Assembly: GCF_009811795.1 (NCBI RefSeq) | Contig: NZ_BLJE01000002.1 | Location: 992,001 to 1,056,000, forward strand | Length of the DNA: 64,000 nt | Source of the DNA: Litoreibacter roseus | Lineage (GTDB): Bacteria; Pseudomonadota; Alphaproteobacteria; Rhodobacterales; Rhodobacteraceae | Reading direction: 5' to 3' | Shown: positions 53,118 to 62,505 of the stretch, piece by piece | Layout: every line of letters begins with the position of its first letter | Position numbering within the stretch: position 1 is the first letter of the stretch | Translations under genes and position numbers: made by a program | Notes under the pieces: generated by a model | Database searches by the model: none | What the model was told of the DNA's origin: nothing | The model's input: only the letters and a program-made list of their open reading frames with translations

Positions 53118-53471
53118 TTGCCGGACGTCAACCAACAGCGCTTTAACGAGCGGGTCAAAAAGATTGCGCACAAGGCTGACCCGAACGTGCGTGTTGAGCG
53201 TCGCGTGTCCAAAGATGGACTCGTGGTTGAAGTCGCGCGCCGCAAACGCAAGACGCGGCTCATTCCCTATAAAAGCATCCTGATCGCAGCTACACTCTTT
53301 GTGACCGTGAAAGGCTTTATTCTGGCTGAGTTGGGTGAGGCGGTTTACGTCAATCGCATTGAGACGATGCGGAGCGGAAGTGCCGGTGAAATCGCTGCGG
53401 CGTTTCTTCTGGATATGGATCCGGCCACCAAGGCGATTGCGCAGCTTCTGGATCGGTTCGTCTTTGAATAG
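53118..53471 (+). CDS. Single-span hypothetical protein
   Basis: About 117 residues if translation begins at TTG 53118, which has GAGGA 5 nt upstream; the longest frame begins at 53022 inside prmA. A basic N-terminus (VKKIAHKADPNVRVERRVSKDGLVVEVARRKRK) precedes one membrane span near 50-70 (ILIAATLFVTVKGFILAELG), then a short tail. Probably an inner-membrane protein with a cytoplasmic basic domain. Family not recognised. Confidence 0.65.
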   Translation: MPDVNQQRFNERVKKIAHKADPNVRVERRVSKDGLVVEVARRKRKTRLIPYKSILIAATLFVTVKGFILAELGEAVYVNRIETMRSGSAGEIAAAFLLDMDPATKAIAQLLDRFVFE

Positions 53472-53493
53472 CCTTGCCTTAAGGCGATAAGAA

Positions 53494-53523
53494 ACTGCCG
53501 CGCGACCGGTGCCGCACGGCAGT
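53494..53523 (-). terminator. Terminator hairpin between convergent small genes
   Basis: Stem ACTGCCG/CGGCAGT (53494-53500 with 53517-53523). Read on the minus strand it lies 6 nt after the DUF1127 stop and is followed by TTCTT. It may serve both converging genes. Confidence 0.5.
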
Positions 53524-53529
53524 CTGATC

Positions 53530-53727
53530 TTACATGTTTTCGACGTCCGCGACGGTCAGTCCGATGTCATCAAGCTCGGCAGCGGTCAGGCCGGACAAGG
53601 CTTTGCGTGTTGCGCGACGTGCATTCCACACGGCAACTGTTTCGCGAAGTGCCGCAAAGCGTGCAGCCACTGCGCTGGAGAGAGAGACGCGGCCATTCAG
53701 CGCGCGGGAGGTATCGATGACAGCCAT
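53530..53727 (-). CDS. DUF1127 domain-containing small protein
   Basis: Protein of 65 residues from ATG 53727 (MAVIDTSRALNGRV); an upstream ATG adds 30 unlike residues. The C-terminal half VWNARRATRKALSGLTAAELDDIGLTVADV is the DUF1127 motif (RxxTRxxLxxLxxxxLxDIGL). Such Arg-rich small proteins are common in Rhodobacterales; some bind RNA or influence phosphate and sRNA-linked metabolism. No specific role can be read here. Confidence 0.88.
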   Translation of the reverse strand: MAVIDTSRALNGRVSLSSAVAARFAALRETVAVWNARRATRKALSGLTAAELDDIGLTVADVENM

Positions 53728-54057
53728 GGCAGTCGCCCTTTTCTTTTCTGCGTAAGTTTTGTGCAATTTGTTTTCTAAAGGGGCATCTAGGGGGGAAGAG
53801 GCTGGCCCGCAATTCAAATTTCAGCATGTCCCCCATGCGTTTTTTGCATTGCTCGGAAAGGGTCGCAAACGCTTGGAATTAAGTCGAAAACGGCGACTTT
53901 TCTGAGTCTTGATCCGGTCCGCTCAATAACATGGAAACAAATGGTTAAAGCCGTTGCGAAATTGCAGACAATTTGAGCGGGTCTCGAACCGGCATTGGCA
54001 AATGTTCATGGTTCGTGCTAATCCATAGAAAAAGCAGACTACAACAGGCAGGCAGCT
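53728..54057. other. Divergent intergenic region between the DUF1127 gene and ruvC
   Basis: About 330 bp with no credible gene. It must hold promoters for both directions. A degenerate SOS-like element GTTC-N7-GTGC lies at 54004-54018, 40 bp before ruvC, one base off the consensus second half-site. I see no other repeat or stable hairpin. Confidence 0.5.
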
Positions 54058-54564
54058 ATGCGCGTTATCGGAATTGATCCCGGCTTGCGAAAGATGGGGT
54101 GGGGGATTGTCCAGACCGATGGTGTCCGGCTGCGTCACATCGCCAACGGCACGCTGACCTCAAAAGGTGACACACTGGCGATACGCCTTCTGACGCTTTT
54201 TGATGGCCTTCGGGAGATATTCGCAGAGCACACACCTGATGCGGCGGCGGTTGAACAGACCTTCGTCAACAAGGATGGGGCAGGCACACTGAAACTTGGA
54301 CAAGCCCGCGGAATTGCGATGCTGGTGCCCGCACAGGCGGGTCTTTTGGTGGGCGAATACGCCCCAAATACAGTCAAGAAAACTGTTGTTGGCGTGGGCC
54401 ATGCGGATAAGCGGCAAGTCGAACATATGGTTCAAATGCAACTGCCCGGCGCGCAGATCAACGGCCCTGACGCTGCGGACGCGCTTGGTATTGCGCTGTG
54501 TCATGCCTTCCATCTGAGGTCAGCGCGTACGCTGGATATGGCGCTCAAGCAGGCCTCCGCATGA
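54058..54564 (+). CDS. ruvC: Holliday junction resolvase RuvC
   Basis: Endonuclease that cuts Holliday junctions, 168 residues. Catalytic acidic residues are Asp7 ([12 protein letters not shown]), Glu66 (AVEQTFVN), Asp138 and Asp141 ([14 protein letters not shown]). All are present in the expected spacing. It overlaps ruvA by ATGA. Confidence 0.97.
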   Translation: MRVIGIDPGLRKMGWGIVQTDGVRLRHIANGTLTSKGDTLAIRLLTLFDGLREIFAEHTPDAAAVEQTFVNKDGAGTLKLGQARGIAMLVPAQAGLLVGEYAPNTVKKTVVGVGHADKRQVEHMVQMQLPGAQINGPDAADALGIALCHAFHLRSARTLDMALKQASA

Positions 54565-55223
54565 TCGGAAAGCTGACCGGGCGCCTCGATTACCGTGGGG
54601 CTGACCATGTTCTGATCGATGTAGGTGGCGTTGGATATGTCGTCTATTGCTCGGACCGGACGCTTGCCGCCCTTCCGGGGCCCGGCGAGGCCATCGCCCT
54701 TTATACCGATCTTCTTGTGCGTGAGGACTTGCTGCAGCTTTTCGGCTTCACATCCCTTTTGGAAAAGGAATGGCACCGCCTTTTGATGAGCGTTCAAGGG
54801 ATCGGCGCGAAAGCGTCGATGGCGATTCTGGGCGCGCTTGGGGCGGATGGCGTCAGCCGGGCGATTGCGTTGGGGGATTGGAACGCGGTGAAAGCGGCCA
54901 AGGGTGTTGGGCCGAAAACGGCGCAACGCGTAGTGATTGAGTTGAAAGACAAGGCACCTGCGGTGATGGCTTTGGGTGGCACGCTTCAGCAAACTCTTGG
55001 CGATGCGGCCCCGCAAGATACCGACGCTGCCAGCGCTCAGGTGATCGAACCTGTTTCCGCGCCCGCTGGCCAAGCGCAGGCCGAGGCGCTGTCGGCGCTG
55101 GTGAACCTTGGCTACGCGCAGGGTGATGCGGCCTCCGCAATTGCCCAAGTCAGCGAGGACGGTGCAATGGCAACGCCCGACTTGATCCGCGCGGCGCTCA
55201 AAGCGCTGGCTCCGAAAGAGTAA
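54561..55223 (+). CDS. ruvA: Holliday junction branch migration protein RuvA
   Basis: DNA-binding tetramer that targets RuvB to junctions, 220 residues from ATG 54561 ([13 protein letters not shown]), coupled to ruvC. Domain I OB fold at 1-65, the helix-hairpin-helix region [21 protein letters not shown] (about 74-94) with the second hairpin [20 protein letters not shown] (about 112-131), then a flexible linker and the RuvB-contacting domain III near 170-218 ([20 protein letters not shown]). Confidence 0.97.
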   Translation: MIGKLTGRLDYRGADHVLIDVGGVGYVVYCSDRTLAALPGPGEAIALYTDLLVREDLLQLFGFTSLLEKEWHRLLMSVQGIGAKASMAILGALGADGVSRAIALGDWNAVKAAKGVGPKTAQRVVIELKDKAPAVMALGGTLQQTLGDAAPQDTDAASAQVIEPVSAPAGQAQAEALSALVNLGYAQGDAASAIAQVSEDGAMATPDLIRAALKALAPKE

Positions 55224-55280
55224 TGAGATCCGCGCTGCCCGAACTGGCACATGGCATCACACTGAGCCATAAGGTGCTCC

Positions 55281-56303
55281 ATGACTGAACCCGATCCAAC
55301 ATTGCGTGCCGAGAAGCAGCCCGAAGACACGGACCGTGCGCTTCGACCGCAAGGATTGTCAGAGTTCATTGGTCAGGCGGAAGCACGTGCCAACCTGCGC
55401 GTATTCATCGAAAGCGCCCGGCAGCGAGGCGAAGCGATGGACCATACGCTGTTTCATGGTCCGCCGGGCTTGGGCAAGACAACATTGGCTCAGATCATGG
55501 CGCGTGAGCTTGGCGTGAACTTCCGCATGACGTCCGGTCCTGTGCTGGCAAAGGCCGGTGATCTGGCTGCTATCCTGACCAATCTGGAGGCGCGCGACGT
55601 TCTCTTCATCGACGAAATTCACCGGCTCAATCCGGTTGTCGAAGAGGTGCTGTATCCCGCGCTTGAGGATTTCGAGCTGGACCTTGTGATTGGCGAAGGT
55701 CCAGCAGCGCGCACGGTGCGGATCGAGTTACAGCCCTTCACGCTGGTCGGCGCGACCACCCGTCTGGGGCTTTTGACCACGCCTTTGCGGGATCGGTTCG
55801 GTATCCCGACGCGCCTGCAATTTTATACAACAGATGAGCTGTTCGAGATCGTGACCCGGGGTGCCCGCCTGCTTGGCATCCCGACCGAGCCCGAAGGTGC
55901 CCGAGAAATTGCGCGCCGCGCCCGAGGCACCCCCCGCATTGCAGGTCGGCTCTTGCGCCGTGTGGTCGATTTCGCATTGGTGGACGGCGACGGAACGATC
56001 ACCCGCGCGCTTGCCGACAGTGCCTTGACCCGGCTTGGGGTCGATCATCTGGGACTGGACGGCGCCGACCGGCGCTATCTGACATTAATCGCTGAAAACT
56101 ACGGCGGCGGCCCCGTGGGGATTGAGACCATGGCGGCGGCCCTGTCGGAAAGCCGCGACGCGCTGGAAGAGGTGATCGAACCTTATCTGTTGCAGCAAGG
56201 CCTGATCCAGCGGACCCCCCGCGGTCGCATGCTTGCGCAAAAGGCTTGGACCCATCTGGGCCTGCCGATGCCAAAGCCGCAAAGCGATCTCTTTGGCCAA
56301 TAG
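55281..56303 (+). CDS. ruvB: Holliday junction branch migration ATPase RuvB
   Basis: AAA+ motor of branch migration, 340 residues. Walker [10 protein letters not shown] lies near 60-68, Walker [11 protein letters not shown] near 109-118, sensor 1 in [20 protein letters not shown] with the arginine finger near 166-174, and a winged-helix domain at the end ([18 protein letters not shown]). Start ATG at 55281, 57 bp after ruvA. Together with RuvA and RuvC it completes the resolvasome. Confidence 0.97.
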   Translation: MTEPDPTLRAEKQPEDTDRALRPQGLSEFIGQAEARANLRVFIESARQRGEAMDHTLFHGPPGLGKTTLAQIMARELGVNFRMTSGPVLAKAGDLAAILTNLEARDVLFIDEIHRLNPVVEEVLYPALEDFELDLVIGEGPAARTVRIELQPFTLVGATTRLGLLTTPLRDRFGIPTRLQFYTTDELFEIVTRGARLLGIPTEPEGAREIARRARGTPRIAGRLLRRVVDFALVDGDGTITRALADSALTRLGVDHLGLDGADRRYLTLIAENYGGGPVGIETMAAALSESRDALEEVIEPYLLQQGLIQRTPRGRMLAQKAWTHLGLPMPKPQSDLFGQ

Positions 56304-56316
56304 GGAGGGGCGGGAT

Positions 56317-56958
56317 TTGTTGTCACCTGAAGTTGTCACCAACTACTTCACGCGCGCCGACGGGACCTATCTGTTCGCTCGGTGGGGGCGACCGATTGCG
56401 CCAGTGGCCTTTGGCGTCGAGGATCAGACACTCAGTGTTCTGAAGGGCGCGATTGAGGCGATCGTCACACTGGCAGATCACCAGATGGCGGAGACGGATC
56501 CTGAACTGGGCTCCAACCTCATGGTGTTTTTTCTTCGCAACTGGCAGGATCTTCTGGATACGCCCAATCTGGACCGGATGATCCCGGACCTTGAGAAACT
56601 GGTCGGGCGCCTGCGCGACGCGGATGCAAACCAGTATCGCATATTCCGGTTCGATCCCGATGGCGGCATCAAGGCCTGTTTCGTCTTTCTCAAAATGGAC
56701 CAAGTCCTGTCAGATATTCCTGCGGATACCTTGTGTCTGGGGCAGGCTGTGCAATCGATCCTGCTGTGGTCGGATACCGCGTTTCTGGGGACATCCCCTC
56801 TTGCGCTAACCGGCAATGACCACGCGATCCTCAAACCCGATGTCGGCGCAATTATACAGGCCGCCTATGATCCGGTACTGCCCGTTTCGGCCGCGGACGC
56901 GTCTCACGGGCTGCGATTGGCAGCGCGTGTTCAGGTGTCGATGTCGTTGAAAAACTGA
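56317..56958 (+). CDS. Hypothetical protein downstream of ruvB
   Basis: Protein of 213 residues if it starts at TTG 56317, 8 nt after GGAGG (56304-56308); no in-frame ATG lies nearby, and the longer frame runs inside ruvB. Features include NYFTRADGTYLFARWGRPIAPVAFGVED, a central NWQDLLDTPNLDRMIPDLEKLV and IFRFDPDGGIKACFVFLKMD. Soluble, no signal peptide. The family is not named by me, but the position after ruvB is likely conserved among Rhodobacterales. Its stop lies 7 bp from that of the convergent exoD-like gene. Confidence 0.75.
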   Translation: MLSPEVVTNYFTRADGTYLFARWGRPIAPVAFGVEDQTLSVLKGAIEAIVTLADHQMAETDPELGSNLMVFFLRNWQDLLDTPNLDRMIPDLEKLVGRLRDADANQYRIFRFDPDGGIKACFVFLKMDQVLSDIPADTLCLGQAVQSILLWSDTAFLGTSPLALTGNDHAILKPDVGAIIQAAYDPVLPVSAADASHGLRLAARVQVSMSLKN

Positions 56959-56964
56959 GGGTTG

Positions 56965-57543
56965 TTAGGTCGCAAACAACGCGACACAGGCTGCGATGCT
57001 CAGAAAACATCCGGCCACGACCAAGTAAGCGCCATCCCGAACTATGAGGCCAATGGCGGTCAACGCTGCAATGCCCGCAGGTAGGGCTCGCGGCAGGCTC
57101 AGAATCTCGAAGACCGGCATCATGGCACCGGATAGAATAATCAGCAGAACCGGCAGCAGCACAAAAGGCGGCACCATCATCCATGCGCGCCGTGTCGGCT
57201 GGGTGTCGGTCAGCCATGCGCCGTATCGGTTGAGAAGACCAAGAAGTCTGCGGCCGACCGTATTGGTCTGAAACCATGTCGCGACCTTTTGTGGCGGATT
57301 CAGAGGTCGCTCGCTCACGATCTGCCACGCCAATGCACATAGAATAATGCCACAGACGGAGGGGAACGCAGGGATCAGCCCAATAGGCGACAGTACCAAT
57401 AAAGACAGGATGCAGATGAGTAGCCCATACACCTTATCGCCAATGAGCCAGAGCGCATCGTCAAGAGAAACCGGAGAGAATTGTACCTCTGGCGCGGCCG
57501 TGGCCGTCGTCTCTTGCTCCGTGTTGATGCTCTCGGTAACCAT
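56965..57543 (-). CDS. exoD: ExoD-family membrane protein
   Basis: Integral membrane protein of 192 residues with four or five spans. VSLDDALWLIGDKVYGLLICILSLLVLSPIG and the closely following PAFPSVCGIILCALAWQIV form the ExoD family core. ExoD was linked to exopolysaccharide synthesis and alkali tolerance in rhizobia, but its biochemical role is unclear. Monocistronic, divergent from the tol operon with about 125 bp between start codons. Confidence 0.85.
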   Translation of the reverse strand: MVTESINTEQETTATAAPEVQFSPVSLDDALWLIGDKVYGLLICILSLLVLSPIGLIPAFPSVCGIILCALAWQIVSERPLNPPQKVATWFQTNTVGRRLLGLLNRYGAWLTDTQPTRRAWMMVPPFVLLPVLLIILSGAMMPVFEILSLPRALPAGIAALTAIGLIVRDGAYLVVAGCFLSIAACVALFAT

Positions 57544-57669
57544 AAAAAAGAGGGTGGCACGTGTTTAAGGGGCATCAAGTGAGAAAACCCAGCTTTGATC
57601 CTGTATCGGCGGAAATTCGCCGTAGGCAGCATTTGCGCAGAGTAGGCGTCTGTCGTCGGGGGTATCCTT

Positions 57670-58062
57670 GTGAGCCATGAATTTACGTGCCGTGTCTATT
57701 ACGAAGACACGGATCTGGCGGGCATCGTCTACTACGCAAACTACTTTAAGTTCATTGAGCGGGCGCGGTCAGAATGGGTGCGTGCGGCGGGTATAGATCA
57801 AAAGCAACTAAAGGATGAAAGTGGGATCGTATTTGCTGTTCGGCAGGTGCATGCGGATTACCTGAAACCTGCCGCATTCGACGATATTTTGCGCGTGGAA
57901 ACCGCACTCAACACACTCACGCCCGCGCGGATTGTTCTGTCTCAGGCGATCTGGCGAGAGGAAATGCAGCTTTTCGACAGCACTGTCACGCTGGTGTGCC
58001 TTGACGAAACGGGGCGTCCCAAGCGGCTTCCGGCGGATATTTGCCGCCGTCTTCAGGCGTAA
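57670..58062 (+). CDS. ybgC: Tol-Pal-associated acyl-CoA thioesterase YbgC
   Basis: Hotdog-fold thioesterase of 130 residues. It starts at GTG 57670. The signature YYEDTDLAGIVYYANYFKFIERARSEW includes the catalytic Asp15. Relatives hydrolyse short acyl-CoA or interact with phospholipid enzymes. It is the first gene of the tol cluster, about 110 bp before tolQ. Confidence 0.94.
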   Translation: MSHEFTCRVYYEDTDLAGIVYYANYFKFIERARSEWVRAAGIDQKQLKDESGIVFAVRQVHADYLKPAAFDDILRVETALNTLTPARIVLSQAIWREEMQLFDSTVTLVCLDETGRPKRLPADICRRLQA

Positions 58063-58173
58063 CATGAATATTATCGCCTGACAGAAACGTCTTTCGTAGC
58101 CAATCGCTTCAAATCGCGATATGTTGCCCCAAAGAAAGCCGCGCAAAGCGGCACAATGAGGCGAGCGGTAAAT

Positions 58174-58869
58174 ATGGAAGCTGAGGTTATTGGCCTCGCA
58201 AACGAGGTCGATTTTTCGATTACGGCCTTGTTTTGGCGGGCAACGATTACAGTAAAACTGGTCATGCTGATGCTGATCGCGGCATCAATCTGGGGATGGG
58301 CCATCATCATCCAGAAATTTATCAATTACAGGATTGCACGGCGGGAAGCAGCGGAGTTTGACCGCGCCTTCTGGTCCGGTGAACCTCTTGATGAGTTGTA
58401 CGAGACCATTGGGTCTGATCCGAAAGGCTCTGCCAGACGGATTTTCGCGGCAGGTATGTCGGAATGGCGCAGATCCCACAAGGAAGACGGTCAGCTGATC
58501 GCGGGCGCGACCGCGCGTATCGACCGATCCATGGATGTGGCAATCGCCAAGGAAGACGGCAAACTAACCTACGGTCTCGGGTTTTTGGCAACCGTCGGCG
58601 CGACGGCTCCGTTTATCGGTCTTTTTGGGACCGTCTGGGGCATCAAGCATGCGTTCGAGGAAATCGCCATTGCGCAGAACACCAACCTTGCGGTCGTTGC
58701 GCCCGGTATCGCCGAGGCGCTTGTCGCAACGGCGCTGGGCCTTCTGGCTGCGATTCCGGCGGTGATTTTCTACAACAAGCTTAGCGCGGATGCGGACCGG
58801 ATCACCAGCGGGTACGAGGCGTTCGCTGACGAGTTTTCCACCATTCTATCGCGCCAACTGGACGCTTGA
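58174..58869 (+). CDS. tolQ: Tol-Pal proton channel subunit TolQ
   Basis: Inner-membrane MotA/ExbB-type stator of 231 residues from ATG 58174 (MEAEVIGLANEVDFS); GAGGCGAGCGG precedes it. Three spans, with TM1 near 25-47 and TM2/TM3 in LGFLATVGATAPFIGLFGTVWGI and APGIAEALVATALGLLAAIPAVIFYNKL. Forms the proton channel with TolR that energises TolA during division-site constriction. Confidence 0.95.
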   Translation: MEAEVIGLANEVDFSITALFWRATITVKLVMLMLIAASIWGWAIIIQKFINYRIARREAAEFDRAFWSGEPLDELYETIGSDPKGSARRIFAAGMSEWRRSHKEDGQLIAGATARIDRSMDVAIAKEDGKLTYGLGFLATVGATAPFIGLFGTVWGIKHAFEEIAIAQNTNLAVVAPGIAEALVATALGLLAAIPAVIFYNKLSADADRITSGYEAFADEFSTILSRQLDA

Positions 58870-58872
58870 GCC

Positions 58873-59361
58873 ATGGGGGGAGGAACTCTTCAAGGCGCAG
58901 CGAGCGGATCGCGGCGAGGGCGGCGGCGTAAGGCACGCTCCAAGCCAATGTCCGAGATTAACGTCACACCCTTCGTGGATGTGATGCTTGTCTTGCTCAT
59001 TATCTTCATGGTGGCCGCGCCGCTTTTAACAGTTGGTGTGCCGGTGGAGTTGCCGAAGACCGCGGCCAATGCCCTTCCGACCGAACAGGAAGAGCCGTTA
59101 ACGATCACCATCGCGGCTGACGGCCAGCTTTCAATCATGAACACAGAGATCGCACCCGACGCGCTCGTCCCACGCTTGCGGGCCATCGCGGCGGAACGGG
59201 CAGATGACAAGGTATTCCTCCGTGCCGATGGAGCCATTGCCTATGAAACGGTTGTTCAGGTCATGGGTGCGCTTAATCAAGGGGGCTTCACCAACATTGG
59301 TCTGGTGACGGACACAGGCGGCCCGACCTTTGATGGCGCGTCGCCCGCGACGGACGGTTAA
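58873..59361 (+). CDS. tolR: Tol-Pal proton channel subunit TolR
   Basis: ExbD-family protein of 162 residues. A basic cytoplasmic N-terminus (GSRRGRRRKARSKP) precedes one span with the proton-carrying Asp36 in VTPFVDVMLVLLIIFMVAAP. The periplasmic domain ends IGLVTDTGGPTFDGASPATDG. Start ATG 58873, 3 bp after tolQ. Confidence 0.95.
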   Translation: MGGGTLQGAASGSRRGRRRKARSKPMSEINVTPFVDVMLVLLIIFMVAAPLLTVGVPVELPKTAANALPTEQEEPLTITIAADGQLSIMNTEIAPDALVPRLRAIAAERADDKVFLRADGAIAYETVVQVMGALNQGGFTNIGLVTDTGGPTFDGASPATDG

Positions 59362-59364
59362 GCC

Positions 59365-60531
59365 GTGGCGCAGCTGGACTCCCATACTGGGTTTGGCACT
59401 GGAATGTACGTGTCCGGGATCGGGCACGGATTGCTTTTGCTGTGGATCTTGATAGGCGGTTTTTTCGTCGCACGTGATGATTTCAGTGATCTGGCGGTCA
59501 GCGACGTTTCAATTGTTTCGGCAGAAGAATTTGCGGCACTTCAACCCGCCGCGCCCAGCACGCCCGATGCACCGGACGCACCACCGGCCCCTGTTGTACC
59601 CGATGCAGCACCCGCGGCCCCAAGTGAGGACACCGCCCGCCCAACGCCCACGCCACCAGAACCGGTAACACCCGCGGTACCCGACGAGGCGCCGGCCCCC
59701 GTGTTGTCGCCCGCCCCGGCAGAGATCACGGACACTGCGCCTGTCACGCCAGATGAACCGTCGCTGATCGACGGGGACAATGGCGGATTGACAATTGAGC
59801 CGGATGCCACGCCAACCCCGCAACAGGCGCCCCGCGTGGCACAGGAAGCTGCCCCTGCGCCCGATCCCGATGTTCAGATAGTTGACACCGTGCAGGCCCC
59901 GACGGCCCCTGATCCAGATGCAACCCCGATTGATGAAGCGCAGGAGGCCACCGCGCCGGAAGAGACCACAACCCAGATCGTAACCGAGGCAGATGAACCC
60001 GCAGGCGGCATCACTCGGTCGACCAGACCGGGCCAACGCCCGGCGCCGCCCCCGCAACCGGTTGTTGCCGAGGCTGAGGAGCCCACCCAAGACCCCACGC
60101 CCGCGCCGCAGGAGGATGCCAATCCGCTGGGCGACGCGATCAACAGCGCCGTGGCGGAGGCCGCGCAACAAGACAATGCAGCCCCCACATTGTCAGGGGC
60201 CAGCGGTCCACCTTTGACATCCGGGGAACGCGATGGGTTTCGCCTTGGCATTCAAAGGTGCTGGAATGTGGGCGCGCTTGGCACCGATGCGTTGCAGGTT
60301 GTCGTTGTCGTGGCCTTCGACATGGAACCGGACGGCAAGCCGAATATCGGCTCAATCAATCTGCTGTCCTCCACAGGTGGCTCGGGCGCTGCAGTCAACC
60401 GCGCCTACGAGGCCGCGCGGCGTGCCATTATTCGATGTGGCGCGCAGGGCTACGATCTACCATCGGATAAATACGACCAATGGCGTGAGGTCGAAGTGAC
60501 ATTTAATGCTGCAAGAGGTCAGATAAGATGA
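59365..60531 (+). CDS. tolA: TolA-like cell-envelope protein
   Basis: Protein of 388 residues from GTG 59365. One span at about 15-37 ([21 protein letters not shown]) is followed by a Pro/Ala/Asp/Glu-rich region of about 210 residues, then a C-terminal domain at about 290-388 with [33 protein letters not shown] and [15 protein letters not shown]. Two cysteines in that domain could form a disulfide. Unlike E. coli TolA, the linker is proline-rich rather than a long Ala/Lys helix. It connects TolQR to Pal and TolB across the periplasm. Confidence 0.88.
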   Translation: MAQLDSHTGFGTGMYVSGIGHGLLLLWILIGGFFVARDDFSDLAVSDVSIVSAEEFAALQPAAPSTPDAPDAPPAPVVPDAAPAAPSEDTARPTPTPPEPVTPAVPDEAPAPVLSPAPAEITDTAPVTPDEPSLIDGDNGGLTIEPDATPTPQQAPRVAQEAAPAPDPDVQIVDTVQAPTAPDPDATPIDEAQEATAPEETTTQIVTEADEPAGGITRSTRPGQRPAPPPQPVVAEAEEPTQDPTPAPQEDANPLGDAINSAVAEAAQQDNAAPTLSGASGPPLTSGERDGFRLGIQRCWNVGALGTDALQVVVVVAFDMEPDGKPNIGSINLLSSTGGSGAAVNRAYEAARRAIIRCGAQGYDLPSDKYDQWREVEVTFNAARGQIR

Positions 60532-60596
60532 GTTATGCAAAACGCCGGTCGGCGGCCTCCAAAGACACACCCGATCGCCGTGAAAGGACGCTTGAT

Positions 60597-61904
60597 ATGA
60601 TCCGACTGATCGCGACAGTTTTTGCCATTTGCTTAGGGATGTCCTCGGCCTCGGCCCAGCCCCTGCAACTGGAGCTGGATAACCCGAACATTGAACCGCT
60701 GCCCTTTGCAGCACCGTCCTTTATTCCTGAGACAGCTGGCGCCGATCAATATGCGCGTGATTTGGCAGATGTGGTCGCCGCGGATCTATCGGGATCTGGT
60801 CTCTTTCGTGAAATTGATGATGCGGCCTATATCAGTCAGATCACCAGCTTCGACAGCCCGGTTCAATACGCCGACTGGAAAGCGATCAATGCGCAGGCGC
60901 TTATAACCGGCGCCGTCAGCACAACTGGCGATGGTCAGATTGTTGTAAAGTTCCGGCTTTTTGACATCTTCTCTGAGGATCAGATGGGCGATGGTCTGCA
61001 ATTCGTCGGCCCGATCGAGGGATGGCGCCGCATGGCTCACAAAGTGTCCGACGCAGTGTACGCCCGGATCACCGGTGAAGGCGGGTATTTCGACAGTCGT
61101 GTGGTCTACGTTTCCGAAAGTGGCCCCAAAAATGCGCGGACCAAGCGCGTTGGCATCATGGATTACGACGGTGCGAACCAACAATTTCTGACGGATGGAA
61201 GCTCGATTGTGCTTGCACCGCGGTTTTCTCCTGCGGGCGACCGGGTGATCTATACCTCTTACGAAACGGGCTTTCCGCGCATTTACATGCTGGATCTTGC
61301 ATCCGTACAGCGGCGGGTTTTGCAGGATCAGCCCGGAACGATGAGCTTCGCCCCGCGCTTTGCCCCGAACGGGCAGGAGGCTGTTTTCTCTCTCAACACA
61401 GGCTCGAACACGGATATCTACAAGCTAAACCTCGCAACAGGGGCTCGCACGCAATTGACCAACGCGCCGTCCATTGAAACGGCGCCCAGCTATTCGCCGG
61501 ATGGCCGCCAAATTGTGTTTGAATCCGACCGCTCCGGCACGCAGCAGCTGTACATCATGCCTGCCAGTGGTGGTGAGGCGACGCGTATCTCCTTTGGTCA
61601 AGGTCGCTACGGCACCCCTGTCTGGTCCCCGCGCGGAGATCTCATCGCGTTCACCAAACAGAACCGCGGCCGGTTCCATATTGGCGTGATGCGCACAGAT
61701 GGATCGGGCGAGCGTCTCCTGACGGCCTCGTTCCTCGATGAAGGTCCGACATGGGCACCAAATGGACGGGTGATCATGTTCATGCGGGAAAGTGCAGGGA
61801 CGGAGGGCGGGTCGAGCCTGTACTCCGTCGACATTTCAGGCCGTAATCTGAAGCAGGTGCTGACAGGTGCATCCGATCCCTCTTGGTCACCGCTGCTGGA
61901 GTAA
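60597..61904 (+). CDS. tolB: Tol-Pal system periplasmic protein TolB
   Basis: Periplasmic protein of 435 residues from ATG 60597, behind GAAAGGAC; the 60528 start would add 23 hydrophilic residues ahead of the signal peptide. Signal peptide ends ASAQP. An N-terminal TolB domain covers about 30-150. A six-bladed propeller of WD40-like PD40 repeats follows, seen as repeating [47 protein letters not shown] and [13 protein letters not shown]. It binds Pal and TolA. Confidence 0.96.
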   Translation: MIRLIATVFAICLGMSSASAQPLQLELDNPNIEPLPFAAPSFIPETAGADQYARDLADVVAADLSGSGLFREIDDAAYISQITSFDSPVQYADWKAINAQALITGAVSTTGDGQIVVKFRLFDIFSEDQMGDGLQFVGPIEGWRRMAHKVSDAVYARITGEGGYFDSRVVYVSESGPKNARTKRVGIMDYDGANQQFLTDGSSIVLAPRFSPAGDRVIYTSYETGFPRIYMLDLASVQRRVLQDQPGTMSFAPRFAPNGQEAVFSLNTGSNTDIYKLNLATGARTQLTNAPSIETAPSYSPDGRQIVFESDRSGTQQLYIMPASGGEATRISFGQGRYGTPVWSPRGDLIAFTKQNRGRFHIGVMRTDGSGERLLTASFLDEGPTWAPNGRVIMFMRESAGTEGGSSLYSVDISGRNLKQVLTGASDPSWSPLLE

Positions 61905-61985
61905 GAAACGTGATGTCACCGGACGCCATTTGCTGATAGGCTCTCAGAAAATCGAGCAAAAGACCTCAAAAGAAGGATCAAACAT

Positions 61986-62501
61986 ATGACTTATTTCTCC
62001 AAGGCAGCGGTATTCGCAGCTGTTCTGGGCCTCAGTGCTTGCGGCGGCGGGTTCTCTGGCAGCGGCACGGGCGCAGATGGTGCAGGGGCCGGTGGTGCGA
62101 ATGGTGGTATCCAGACCAGCAATCTTGACCCAAACAGCCCGGCCTATTTCAGCCAAACGATCGGCGATCGCGTATTGTTCGCAGTGGATCAAAGCACGTT
62201 GAGCGATGAAGCGCGGACGACCTTGACCCAACAGGCGCAGTGGCTTTTGTCAAACACCACTTATTCGGCGATTGTGGAAGGCCACGCAGACGAACAGGGC
62301 ACGCGGGAATACAACCTTGCCTTGGGCGCACGTCGCGCGGCTGCGTCCCGTGATTTTCTTGTGAGCCAAGGGGTTGCAGACAATCGCCTGCGCACGGTGA
62401 CTTACGGTAAGGAACGCCCGATCGAGCTTTGTTCTGACGAGGCTTGCTACGCCCAGAACCGCCGGGCTGTGACGGTGATCTCTGCTGGTGTGGGCAGCTA
62501 A
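61986..62501 (+). CDS. pal: Peptidoglycan-associated lipoprotein Pal
   Basis: Outer-membrane lipoprotein of 171 residues. Lipobox LSAC gives an N-terminal Cys19. A Gly/Ala-rich linker is followed by the OmpA-like domain at about 58-168: VLFAVDQSTLSDEA, VEGHADEQGTREYNLALGARRA (peptidoglycan-binding), and VTYGKERPIEL. AGAAGG precedes the ATG by 9 nt. It anchors the outer membrane to peptidoglycan and is pulled by TolA/TolB. Confidence 0.96.
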   Translation: MTYFSKAAVFAAVLGLSACGGGFSGSGTGADGAGAGGANGGIQTSNLDPNSPAYFSQTIGDRVLFAVDQSTLSDEARTTLTQQAQWLLSNTTYSAIVEGHADEQGTREYNLALGARRAAASRDFLVSQGVADNRLRTVTYGKERPIELCSDEACYAQNRRAVTVISAGVGS

Positions 62502-62505
62502 ACCG

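Noticed and set aside
59509-60171. 220-residue minus-strand Gly/Arg-rich frame opposite tolA
   Set aside because: Artefact of the Pro/Ala-rich tolA linker, whose complement reads as Gly/Arg.
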